Part shown: positions 7,610 to 14,962 of the stretch, piece after piece
Numbering within the stretch: the stretch's first letter is position 1
Layout of the letters: the number at the start of each line of letters is the position of its first letter
Origin: an uncultured Mordavella sp.
Lineage (GTDB): Bacteria; Bacillota; Clostridia; Lachnospirales; Lachnospiraceae
Reading direction: 5' to 3'
NCBI GenBank assembly: GCA_902406105.1
Contig: CABPCP010000033.1
Span: 1 to 28,453 of the forward strand
Length of the DNA stretch: 28,453 bases
Notes under the pieces: generated by a model
Told to the model about the DNA's origin: nothing
Databases searched by the model: none
Seen by the model: only the letters and a program-made list of their open reading frames with translations
Position numbers and translations under genes: made by a program

Positions 7610-9037
7610 ATGAACTGGGAGCAATTATTGTCCACCAAGAGAAACAGGGGAGGCGCTGGGAAACACAGATACGTGAAGAATACGGATCTGCGAAGTGAGT
7701 TTGAAAAAGATTATCACAGGATCATAGGGAGCGCTTCCTTCCGGCGGCTTCAGGACAAGACTCAAGTTTTTCCGTTGGACAAAAGCGACTTTATCAGGAC
7801 GAGGCTGACCCATTCTCTGGAGGTATCTTCATTTGCAAAGTCTCTGGGACAGAATATCGGAGAAAATATATTGGTATATAAAAAGGACGGAGGATTCACA
7901 CCAAGGATGAAGGAAGATATTTGCAGTATCCTGCAGTGCGCGGGACTGATCCATGATATTGGGAATCCTCCTTTTGGCCATTTCGGAGAAGTGGCGATCC
8001 GGGAATGGTTCGAGCGGAACCTGCCGACGCTTTTGTATAAAGGGACGCCAATTGAGCAAGTGCTGACTCCTCAGATGCGGGAAGACTTCTATCATTTTGA
8101 GGGAAACGCTCAGGCCCTTCGTTTGGTTTCTAAACTGCATTTCTTGGTGGATGAGCGCGGTATGAATCTGACGTATGCTTTGCTGAATACGATCGTCAAA
8201 TATCCGGTGTCTTCGACTCAGATCAATAAGAAGTCCGGAGACATCCGGGAGAAGAAGATGGGGTACTATTATGCGGATAGGGAGATCTTTGAGGAGATCC
8301 AACAGGAGACGGGCACGAATGGCTGCCGGCATCCGCTGACGTTCATTTTGGAAGCGGCAGATGATATTGCCTATAAGACAGCAGATATTGAAGATGCGTT
8401 TATCAAAGGTTTTATCACTTATCATACATTATTAGAAGAATTGCTGGAGCTTCAGGAGAAATACGCGCCTGAGGACGGCGGTTCTTTTTATCCGGCAGAG
8501 AAACTGGAAGAGCTGTATCTGAGGGGGAAGGAACGGCATGTAGAGAACCCGGAAGAGTACGCGATCAAGAATTGGATCGTGCGAGTCCAGGGATTTCTGA
8601 TCAACTGCGCCACTTATGGATTTACATCTAATTATAATATGATCATGAAGGGAGAGTACCGGTATGATCTGTTCCACCGAACATTTGCGGAGAAGCTGAT
8701 GGATCTTTTGGGGGATTTGGCGTTTCGCAAGGTGTTTACCTCGGATGCGATATACCGGATGGAAGTGGCGGAGTCGGCAATGATTGATTTCCTGATGGAC
8801 AAGTTTATCCGGGCGGTGATCTATTATGACGAACCAGGGGAGAAGCTGGGAACGATCGAGAGCAGAATGGTTTCTTTCATTTCCAGTAATTATAAGAATG
8901 CCTATCACTACCATGCCCAAGGGAAAGAGCCGCGGGAGAAGCTATACCTGAGGCTGCTTCTGGTGACGGACTACATCTGCGGGATGACGGACAGTTATGC
9001 CAAACGGCTGTATCAGGAGATTAAAGCGATCGTATAA
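7610..9037 (+). CDS. dgt: Deoxyguanosinetriphosphate triphosphohydrolase (dGTPase), HD superfamily
   Basis: This enzyme hydrolyses dGTP, and in many relatives other dNTPs, to the nucleoside and triphosphate, so helping to set dNTP pools in the cytoplasm. HD-domain metal ligands are visible in RTRLTHSLEVS (His68) and LIHDIGNPPFGHFGE (His115-Asp116, His124), with a downstream Asp in EAADDIAYKTADIEDA. At 475 residues it fits the family. The start could also be GTG at 7601 (three residues longer, MGKMNWE); I chose ATG at 7610 because MNWEQLL begins the conserved region and AAGAAAAGG lies about 10 bases upstream. It is grouped with the HTH/acidic protein. Confidence 0.92.
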   Translation: MNWEQLLSTKRNRGGAGKHRYVKNTDLRSEFEKDYHRIIGSASFRRLQDKTQVFPLDKSDFIRTRLTHSLEVSSFAKSLGQNIGENILVYKKDGGFTPRMKEDICSILQCAGLIHDIGNPPFGHFGEVAIREWFERNLPTLLYKGTPIEQVLTPQMREDFYHFEGNAQALRLVSKLHFLVDERGMNLTYALLNTIVKYPVSSTQINKKSGDIREKKMGYYYADREIFEEIQQETGTNGCRHPLTFILEAADDIAYKTADIEDAFIKGFITYHTLLEELLELQEKYAPEDGGSFYPAEKLEELYLRGKERHVENPEEYAIKNWIVRVQGFLINCATYGFTSNYNMIMKGEYRYDLFHRTFAEKLMDLLGDLAFRKVFTSDAIYRMEVAESAMIDFLMDKFIRAVIYYDEPGEKLGTIESRMVSFISSNYKNAYHYHAQGKEPREKLYLRLLLVTDYICGMTDSYAKRLYQEIKAIV

Positions 9038-9103
9038 TATAGGTATTTTTTGCGGAAAAAGGGAATAGATTGTGGTAAATGAATCCAGATTGGAAGTGGA
9101 GGA

Positions 9104-10000
9104 TTGAAACAATTTATTCGTTACCTGTATGAGTATGAGCAGGGAAAGAGAGTCCGCAATGTAGGATTTGTAAGAGTAGAGCAGACGGAAGAAGAAACGG
9201 TGGTCCATATTCACGGGAAGGGACTGCGGATACAGGGAACGCGTCAGCTTACGGTGTACCTTTTCTATGAAGAGGACGATACCTGCATGGGGATCCGGCA
9301 GGGGGAGATCGAGAATGTAAATCCGGCTGTAAATTACCGGCTGCGCTACACCAGACAAGATACAGGGGAGCCTGAGAATTATCCGCGGATTGACGGAGTG
9401 ATCCTGGAGTCGGAGGGGCAGCGCAGATATGCGGCGGTGTGGGACGATATGCCGGCAGACATTAACCAAATGGTGATTTGGGAGAAAAAAACGGAAGTCC
9501 CCACAATAGAGCAAAACAAAACAGAGAGAGGAAAAGAGACAGAAAACGCGGCGGATATGCGGGAAGATGAAGGCGCTCAGGAGACAGAGGTTTTGGAAGA
9601 CGGGATAGGGGAAGAAACTGTAAGCGAGCAATCCCGGGAAGCCCAATTCCGGGGCGCGAGGGCAGAGAGGGCGGGACAGCCCGATGGGGACCGCAATCGC
9701 AAGATCCGCAAGATCCAGCGAAAAGACCTGGCGCAGCTCCCAAGATGTGAATGGAAACTGTCCAATAATAGTTTCCTGCTCCATGGATATTATAATTACA
9801 GACACCTTCTTCTGATTGAGGAAGGTGAGGCATGGAAGCTGGGAGTTCCCGGAATCTATCACGAGAAAGAGGCAAACGCTGCCGGAGCTTTTGGATTTGG
9901 CGAGTTTATACCGGCGGAAGAATTGGAAGGACTTGCGGTTCCGGAAGAATGGAATGTCCCGGAGACCTTTGGGTACTGGTGCAGGCCGGTACGCCACTAA
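9104..10000 (+). CDS. Conserved protein of unknown function with two domains and acidic linker (DUF6128-like)
   Basis: The only plausible start is TTG at 9104, because a TGA lies at 9080 in frame and no ATG or GTG intervenes. GGAAGTGGAGG precedes it. Of 298 residues, the N-terminal 125 form a conserved, beta-rich-looking domain (KQFIRYLYEYEQGKRVRNVG onward). A charged linker of about 75 residues follows. The C-terminal 95 residues form a second domain (LSNNSFLLHGYYNYRHLLL, then LGVPGIYHEKE). The pattern resembles a family conserved in Lachnospiraceae that I recall as DUF6128; this is from memory. No catalytic motif or membrane segment is visible. It lies between dgt and tadA and is probably expressed with them. 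Confidence 0.7.
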   Translation: MKQFIRYLYEYEQGKRVRNVGFVRVEQTEEETVVHIHGKGLRIQGTRQLTVYLFYEEDDTCMGIRQGEIENVNPAVNYRLRYTRQDTGEPENYPRIDGVILESEGQRRYAAVWDDMPADINQMVIWEKKTEVPTIEQNKTERGKETENAADMREDEGAQETEVLEDGIGEETVSEQSREAQFRGARAERAGQPDGDRNRKIRKIQRKDLAQLPRCEWKLSNNSFLLHGYYNYRHLLLIEEGEAWKLGVPGIYHEKEANAAGAFGFGEFIPAEELEGLAVPEEWNVPETFGYWCRPVRH

Positions 10001-10027
10001 TAGCTGCGGAAGAAAAGAGGAAAAATC

Positions 10028-10498
10028 ATGGCAGATACAGATGAAAAATATATGCGGGAGGCGGTACGGCAGGCAAAGAAAGCTTATGCCATCGGAGAAG
10101 TGCCGATCGGCTGTGTGATCGTTTATCAGGATAAGATTATCGGTCGGGGCTATAACCGACGGACAGTAGATAAAAATACGCTGGCCCACGCAGAACTGAT
10201 CGCTATCAGGAAAGCCAGCAGGAAAATGGGAGACTGGCGGTTGGAAGGGTGTACTATGTATGTGACTTTGGAACCGTGTCAGATGTGCTCCGGAGCGATC
10301 GTACAGTCCCGGATGGAGCGGGTGGTGATCGGGTGTATGAATCCGAAAGCCGGCTGTGCGGGATCAATCCTGAACCTTCTGCAGATGGAAGAGTTTAATC
10401 ACCGGGTTGATATTACAACAGGGGTGCTGGGAGAAGAATGCAGTCAGATGATGAAAGGATTCTTCCGGGAACTGCGGGAGAAAAAAAGAAGGGATTGA
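10028..10498 (+). CDS. tadA: tRNA-specific adenosine deaminase TadA
   Basis: TadA deaminates adenosine 34 to inosine in the anticodon of tRNA-Arg(ACG), which allows decoding of CGN codons. The zinc and catalytic motifs of the cytidine/deoxycytidylate deaminase fold are intact: HAE at 54-56 and PCQMC at 83-87 (Cys84, Cys87). Length, 156 residues, is normal. A GAAAAGAGGAAAA ribosome site precedes the ATG. The last codons (KKRRD-stop) overlap the T tract and hairpin that terminate the SRP RNA gene on the opposite strand, so the two transcripts converge with a short antisense overlap. Confidence 0.95.
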   Translation: MADTDEKYMREAVRQAKKAYAIGEVPIGCVIVYQDKIIGRGYNRRTVDKNTLAHAELIAIRKASRKMGDWRLEGCTMYVTLEPCQMCSGAIVQSRMERVVIGCMNPKAGCAGSILNLLQMEEFNHRVDITTGVLGEECSQMMKGFFRELREKKRRD

Positions 10499-10512
10499 CT
10501 GGCTCAATCCCT
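10481..10512 (-). terminator. Rho-independent terminator of the SRP RNA gene
   Basis: Read on the minus strand, AGGGATTGA and TCAATCCCT form a perfect 9-base stem with a 5-base loop, followed by TCTTTTTTT. It lies about 20 bases beyond the mature SRP RNA 3' end and is embedded in the 3' end of tadA. The same stem forms in the tadA transcript but has no T run on that side. Confidence 0.85.
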
Positions 10513-10530
10513 CGTTTCATTCCCTTATTT

Positions 10531-10797
10531 ATTCGTGCGCTGCGCTTCGAACGAGACTTCACAGACGTTACCTTGGCAGCAGCTCGGTCCAGGCGCCCTT
10601 ACGGCACCCGGAAGGTTCTGCTTAGTGCTGCTTCGTTCCCGACCTGACACGGTTCACAGATTTCCGTCGCGTAAGACCCAGACTTCTATACTACTTAACC
10701 AAGGGCAGCTCTGCAAAACAAGCCCTCTGCGCAGCATCACCCCTGCTATAGCGGATTGCAGGTACAAGGTACCGCTAACACCCCGGCTGCACGAGAC
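10531..10797 (-). ncRNA. ffs: Signal recognition particle RNA, large (Alu-containing) Gram-positive type
   Basis: The minus strand carries the conserved SRP tip, GTGTCAGGTCGGGAACGAAGC, with a GGAA tetraloop (complement of 10636-10639). It also carries the Alu-domain block TTAGCGGTACCTTGTACCTG followed by CAATCCGCTATAGCAGG. Size, about 267 nt, matches Bacillus scRNA, and the ends pair (CGTGC near 10793 with GCACG near 10534). Compared with Bacillus, the pair closing the tip is swapped from C-G to G-C, a compensatory change. The RNA scaffolds Ffh for co-translational targeting of membrane and secreted proteins. A consensus promoter and a terminator flank it. End points are good to a few bases. 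Confidence 0.95.
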
Positions 10798-10800
10798 TTA

Positions 10801-10829
10801 ATTTTAACGTGTTTTAGAAAAAATGTCAA
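10801..10829 (-). promoter_or_regulatory. Consensus promoter of the SRP RNA gene
   Basis: On the minus strand TTGACA (10829-10824) and TAAAAT (10806-10801) are 17 bases apart and place transcription start near 10794-10797, at the 5' end of the RNA. The palindromic repeat begins only a few bases upstream of the -35 box. Confidence 0.88.
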
Positions 10830-10832
10830 TGG

Positions 10833-10893
10833 GGGACAGGGCATTTTCAATTGGGGCCGGGGGATTTTTAAAAATCCCCCGGCCCCAATGAAA
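10833..10893 (+). repeat. Palindromic repeat element, copy 1 (REP/MITE-like)
   Basis: Bases 10851-10888 are a perfect 38-bp palindrome: a 19-base arm starting TTGGGGCCGGGGG with no loop. The outer stem continues as TTTCA/TGAAA with one bulged base. The sequence 10833-10880 recurs at 28406-28453 with a single difference (A at 10864, C at 28437). The element sits between the SRP promoter and the ribosome site of the radical SAM gene; its last bases are directly followed by GGAGG. ATTTTCA at 10843-10849 could instead pair with TGAAAAT over the start codon (10904-10910). It looks like a dispersed hairpin repeat of the kind mobilised by REP-associated transposases; no transposase is in the window. 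Confidence 0.85.
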
Positions 10894-10902
10894 GGAGGAC
10901 CA

Positions 10903-12711
10903 ATGAAAATCTTACTGACAGCAGTCAACGCAAAATACATTCACTCAAATCTGGCGGTGTACAGCCTGAAGGCATATGCCGAGAAGAAGCTTCCCCACAA
11001 GTCTCCGACAGAGATCGCGATCCGGGAATATACGATCAACCAAAAAATGGACGAGATCATGGGAAGTATTTTTGAAGAGGCGCCGGATGTTTTATGTTTT
11101 TCCTGCTACATCTGGAATCGGCAGGTGGTGGAAATGCTGGTAAGGGATTTGGGCAGGATCAGGCCGGATATGATGATATGGCTTGGAGGCCCGGAGGTCT
11201 CTTATGACAGTGAGGCGGTATTGGAGCGTCTGCCTCAGGTTAAGGGAGTGATGAAGGGCGAAGGGGAAGAAACCTTTGCTAAGCTCTGTGAATTGTGTGA
11301 GAAGGAAGGGCTTGCGGATCAAAAATTAGCCGCTGTCGCGGGAATCACCTTCCGGCAGGAAGACGGAAGGATCGTGGAGAATCCATGGAGAGAGCCGATG
11401 GATTTAAGCAGGATTCCTTTTGTCTATCAAGATATGGGAGAGTTCGCCCACAAGATCATCTATTATGAATCCAGCAGAGGCTGTCCCTTTTCCTGCAGCT
11501 ACTGTCTCTCTTCCATCGACAAGAAACTAAGGTTCCGTGATCTTCGTCTGGTAGAAGAAGAACTGCGGTTTTTTCTCGATGCGAAAGTGCCGCAGGTAAA
11601 GTTTGTTGATCGGACATTTAACTGCAGTCATTCTCACGCTTTGGCAATATGGAAGTATATCAGGGAGCATGACAACGGCGTGACGAATTTCCATTTTGAG
11701 GTGTCGGCGGATCTGTTCAATGAGGAAGAATTAAAACTGCTTGAAACCATGCGGCCTGGTCTGGTGCAGCTGGAAATCGGGGTACAGTCTACCAATCCAA
11801 AGACCCTGGAAGCGATCCGGCGGATTATGGACTTTGACAAGCTCTCCCGATCGGTGAGAAGGATCGGGAAAATGAAAAACATTCATCAACACCTGGATCT
11901 GATCGCAGGGCTTCCCTATGAAGATATTGTAAGTTTTGCCAGATCATTCGATGATGTATACCGGCTGAAACCACACCAGCTTCAGCTTGGCTTCCTAAAG
12001 GTCTTAAAAGGATCCTGGATGAAGGAAAACGAGAAGGCTTACGGTCTGATCTATAAAAGCGACCCGCCTTATGAAGTTCTGGAGACCCGGTGGATTTCTT
12101 ATGGGGATATACTCCGTCTGAAAGGGATCGAAGAGATGGTCGAGATCTACTACAACAGCCGCCAGTTTGAACGTACAATAGAGGAATTGGAAAATGTGTG
12201 TGAATCCCCTTGGGCCCTGTATGAAAGACTGTGGGATTATTATAGGAAGAAACAGTTCCAAGGCCAGCAGCATAAAAGAAGCGCAAGATATGAGATCCTT
12301 CTGGAATTTATCGGCGAAATACTGCCGGAGCAAAAAGAGCGGTTCCGCGAACTTTTAATCTATGATTATTATCTGAGGGAAAACGCGAAGAGCCGGCCGG
12401 ACTTCGCGGGAGATGAAACGGTGACGGCAAGAGAGGCAAAGCGGTTTTACGCAGAGGAAGAAGAGGCAAGGCGGTATCTGCCGGCCTATAGCAAATATGA
12501 CAGAAATCAGATGCGTAAGATGACTCATTTGGAATACTTTGCCTGCATGGATCAGGTTGTCCTGTTTGATTACCGGGAGAGAAATCCCATCAACCAGGAG
12601 GCCAGAACCTGTATTTTCCCATCGGAAGAGATAAAGGAGAAAAAGAATGGTGAAGAAAAGGACAAAAGAGATTCTGGAGATCCTCGACCGGGAATTTGGG
12701 ACGGACTATAA
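10903..12711 (+). CDS. B12-binding domain radical SAM protein
   Basis: The start is at ATG 10903, behind AAAGGAGG; upstream in-frame sequence runs into the repeat and the SRP gene. The 602-residue protein has an N-terminal cobalamin-binding-like Rossmann domain (residues 1-165, with WLGGPEVSYD). A radical SAM domain follows with the [4Fe-4S] motif CPFSCSYC (Cys194, Cys198, Cys201) and a glycine-rich GLPYEDI segment. The C-terminal region of about 200 residues is helical (DUF4080-like, from memory). Substrate is unknown; relatives are methylases or rearrangement enzymes that have no assigned reaction in these bacteria. The end overlaps nth by 65 bases, and the last 20 or so residues are low-complexity and charged, as if an earlier stop was lost. 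Confidence 0.88.
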   Translation: MKILLTAVNAKYIHSNLAVYSLKAYAEKKLPHKSPTEIAIREYTINQKMDEIMGSIFEEAPDVLCFSCYIWNRQVVEMLVRDLGRIRPDMMIWLGGPEVSYDSEAVLERLPQVKGVMKGEGEETFAKLCELCEKEGLADQKLAAVAGITFRQEDGRIVENPWREPMDLSRIPFVYQDMGEFAHKIIYYESSRGCPFSCSYCLSSIDKKLRFRDLRLVEEELRFFLDAKVPQVKFVDRTFNCSHSHALAIWKYIREHDNGVTNFHFEVSADLFNEEELKLLETMRPGLVQLEIGVQSTNPKTLEAIRRIMDFDKLSRSVRRIGKMKNIHQHLDLIAGLPYEDIVSFARSFDDVYRLKPHQLQLGFLKVLKGSWMKENEKAYGLIYKSDPPYEVLETRWISYGDILRLKGIEEMVEIYYNSRQFERTIEELENVCESPWALYERLWDYYRKKQFQGQQHKRSARYEILLEFIGEILPEQKERFRELLIYDYYLRENAKSRPDFAGDETVTAREAKRFYAEEEEARRYLPAYSKYDRNQMRKMTHLEYFACMDQVVLFDYRERNPINQEARTCIFPSEEIKEKKNGEEKDKRDSGDPRPGIWDGL

Positions 12712-13288
12712 ATGTTACCTGAACTATGAGGCGCCCTGGCAGCTTCTGGCGGCCACTATGCTCAGCGCGCAGTGTACAGATGCCCGGGTCAATATTGTGA
12801 CGGCGGATCTGTTTCAGAAGTATCCGTCGGCAGAAGCTCTGGCGGATGCGGATCTAAAAGAGCTGGAAGAAGATATCCGCCCCACTGGATTCTTCCATAA
12901 CAAAGCGAAGAATTTAAAAGCATGTATGATCCAGATCAGGGACCAGTTTGGCGGAGAAGTACCGGAGACGCTGGAGGATCTGACTTCTCTGCCGGGAGTA
13001 GGAAGGAAGACGGCCAATGTGATCCGGGGAAATATCTATCATGATCCCAGTGTGGTAGTAGATACTCACGTGAAGCGCATTTCCGCAAGACTGGGATTGA
13101 CGAAAAATTCAGATCCGGAGAAGGTGGAGTACGACCTGATGCAAGAACTGCCCAAAGATCATTGGATCCTCTATAATATCCAGATTATTACGTTTGGAAG
13201 AAAAATTTGTACGGCGCGAAGTCCCAAATGTGGAGAATGTTTCTTGCAAAAATATTGTAAAGAGTATAGAATGAAGAGAAATGGGTAA
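12647..13288 (+). CDS. nth: Endonuclease III (DNA glycosylase/AP lyase)
   Basis: This enzyme removes oxidised pyrimidines and cleaves the abasic site in base excision repair. The HhH-GPD fold is evident: LPGVGRKTANVI holds catalytic Lys121, VVVDTHVKR holds Asp139, and the C-terminal iron-sulfur cluster loop is Cys188-X6-Cys195-X2-Cys198-X5-Cys204. It has 213 residues, a standard size. AAAGGAG lies 7 bases before the ATG, inside the radical SAM gene, so the two are translationally overlapping and cotranscribed. Confidence 0.96.
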   Translation: MVKKRTKEILEILDREFGTDYKCYLNYEAPWQLLAATMLSAQCTDARVNIVTADLFQKYPSAEALADADLKELEEDIRPTGFFHNKAKNLKACMIQIRDQFGGEVPETLEDLTSLPGVGRKTANVIRGNIYHDPSVVVDTHVKRISARLGLTKNSDPEKVEYDLMQELPKDHWILYNIQIITFGRKICTARSPKCGECFLQKYCKEYRMKRNG

Positions 13289-13302
13289 AGAAAGGGAAAT
13301 AC

Positions 13303-13407
13303 ATGGATTTTAATAATAGAAAAACAAGGCGCGTTATTGCGACGATCATTATTGTCGTGATCATAGCGATGGTGGCTACTTCAATCATACCGTATCTGAT
13401 GGCCTAG
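13303..13407 (+). CDS. Small single-pass membrane protein, 34 residues
   Basis: ATG at 13303 opens a 34-codon frame: a basic start (MDFNNRKTRR), then about 20 hydrophobic residues (VIATIIIVVIIAMVATSII), ending PYLMA. AAAGGG lies about 7 bases upstream. It fills the gap between nth and the VanW gene without overlap. The positive-inside start and clean hydrophobic helix argue that it is real. I recognise no family with certainty; it may be a helper or anchor for the neighbouring envelope protein. Confidence 0.6.
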   Translation: MDFNNRKTRRVIATIIIVVIIAMVATSIIPYLMA

Positions 13408-13432
13408 AGATCATAGGAAGTGAGAGGGGAGC

Positions 13433-14944
13433 ATGTCTGACAACAGGATTCGGAAGAGAAGGAAATATCATAAGAAAATGGCGCAAAAAAGGCGAAAAAG
13501 GAGGAGAGTTCTTTTTGGCCTTGTTTTGCTATGCGCAGCTGTTGTTTTTGGAATCTCTTATTTTATGCTGTATCGAAGTGTATCCAAATATCCCCAGAAT
13601 CTCATCAGCGACCATATCTATATTGAAAATGTGGATGTTTCCGGCATGACGAAAGATGAGGCGATCCAGGCTATGAACGAGCACCTGGCGGAAGACCGGG
13701 CGAAGACGGTAACGCTTCAGGTTGGGGAAGAAAGCGCGCAGGCAACTCTGGAAGAATTTGGGATTTATTACCAGAATATAGAAGATACCGTGGACGAAGC
13801 CATGGCTTATGGGAAAGAGGGCGGTGTTTTTGGCAGATATTGGAAACTGAGGAAGCTGAAAAAGGAAAAGCTGGTTCTGGAGGAAGAATTAAAGGTCAAT
13901 CAGGAGCAGGCGGAAGCGGTTCTTACAGAACGGGCGGTGCCGATCGCGGATCATGCGCAGGATGCCGCGATCAGCCGGACGGGAAATGGATTTTCCATAC
14001 AGGAAGAACAGGAAGGATCGACAGTTGATATTGAGAAATCCACAAAAGCGCTGGAGACCTATTTAAATGACAAATGGAATCACGATGATTTTACGCTGGA
14101 AACGGCGTTAGTTAAGGAAGAACCAGAGATAAAAGCGGCAGATCTGGAGTCTATCCAGGATGAACTTGGCACATTTTCTACGGATGCCGGAGGCGGAGAG
14201 CGGTGGAAAAATCTGGAAACGGCATCAGGAAAGCTGAACGGCATGATCGTGATGCCGGGCAAAGAGGTTTCTGTTCATGATGTGACAGCGCCTTATGATG
14301 AAGAACATGGATATGTGCCTGCGGGTTCTTATGAGAATGGTCAGGTAGTAGATACCTATGGAGGCGGTATCTGCCAGGTGTCCACTACACTGTATAATGC
14401 CCTCCTCTACGCGGAAATAGAGATCGTGGAGCGGGCTCCGCATTCTATGATGGTCAATTATGTGGAACCCTCAAGAGACGCGGCGATCGCGGGGGATACA
14501 AAAGATCTGAACTTTAAGAATAATCAGGAGACTCCGATCTATATCGAGGGAGGGATCGATGCTTCCAACCAGCTCCATTTTACCATATATGGAAAAGAAA
14601 CCAGAGATGAAAACCGGTCGGTGGAATATGTCAGCGAGACGGTAGCGGAGGAAGAATATGAGGTAAAATACGAGGAAGACCCGGAAGCGCCTCTTGGAGA
14701 GATGACCAACGAAGGAAGCCCCCATACGGGACGGTCGGCGAGACTTTGGAAAGTAGTGTCTGTAGATGGCGAAGAGGTAGAGCGGGAAGTGATAAACGAA
14801 AGTCATTACAATAAATCGGATCAAATCATTAAAGTGGGCACGAAATCAGATAACGCGGGAGCCTCCGCGGCGGTAAGGAGCGCGATCGCAACGCAGGACA
14901 GGGATAAGATCAACGCGGCGATCAGCCAGGCGGGGGCCTCTTAG
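13433..14944 (+). CDS. VanW family cell-envelope protein
   Basis: This 503-residue protein has a very basic cytoplasmic tail (residues 1-25) and a signal anchor at 26-46. A region at about 60-230 resembles the PG_binding_4 peptidoglycan-binding repeat. The VanW domain lies at about 245-372 (MPGKEVSVHDVTAPYDEEHG, YGGGICQVSTTLYNA at 309-323). A C-terminal G5-like beta domain follows (about 385-475), and the tail is rich in Ala and Ser. It would sit on the outer face of the membrane, bound to peptidoglycan. VanW proteins occur in some vancomycin-resistance clusters but are mostly chromosomal, with unknown biochemical role. There are no van ligase genes here, so no resistance is implied. GAGAGGGGAG precedes the ATG. 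Confidence 0.9.
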   Translation: MSDNRIRKRRKYHKKMAQKRRKRRRVLFGLVLLCAAVVFGISYFMLYRSVSKYPQNLISDHIYIENVDVSGMTKDEAIQAMNEHLAEDRAKTVTLQVGEESAQATLEEFGIYYQNIEDTVDEAMAYGKEGGVFGRYWKLRKLKKEKLVLEEELKVNQEQAEAVLTERAVPIADHAQDAAISRTGNGFSIQEEQEGSTVDIEKSTKALETYLNDKWNHDDFTLETALVKEEPEIKAADLESIQDELGTFSTDAGGGERWKNLETASGKLNGMIVMPGKEVSVHDVTAPYDEEHGYVPAGSYENGQVVDTYGGGICQVSTTLYNALLYAEIEIVERAPHSMMVNYVEPSRDAAIAGDTKDLNFKNNQETPIYIEGGIDASNQLHFTIYGKETRDENRSVEYVSETVAEEEYEVKYEEDPEAPLGEMTNEGSPHTGRSARLWKVVSVDGEEVEREVINESHYNKSDQIIKVGTKSDNAGASAAVRSAIATQDRDKINAAISQAGAS

Positions 14945-14962
14945 AAGGAAAAGGAGAATAAA

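Noticed and set aside
8942..10189. Long minus-strand open frame of about 415 codons opposite dgt and the two-domain protein
   Set aside because: The + strand genes have family motifs, ribosome sites and tight spacing; the minus translation is Leu/Arg/His/Cys-rich, as expected of a shadow frame.
10535..10801. Short open frame on the + strand through this interval
   Set aside because: It lies across the SRP RNA gene on the minus strand; conserved RNA blocks explain the sequence and there is no ribosome site.
13433..14944. Vancomycin resistance cluster suggested by the VanW protein
   Set aside because: No D-Ala-D-Lac/Ser ligase, VanH, VanX, VanY or VanRS genes are present; chromosomal VanW proteins are common without resistance.
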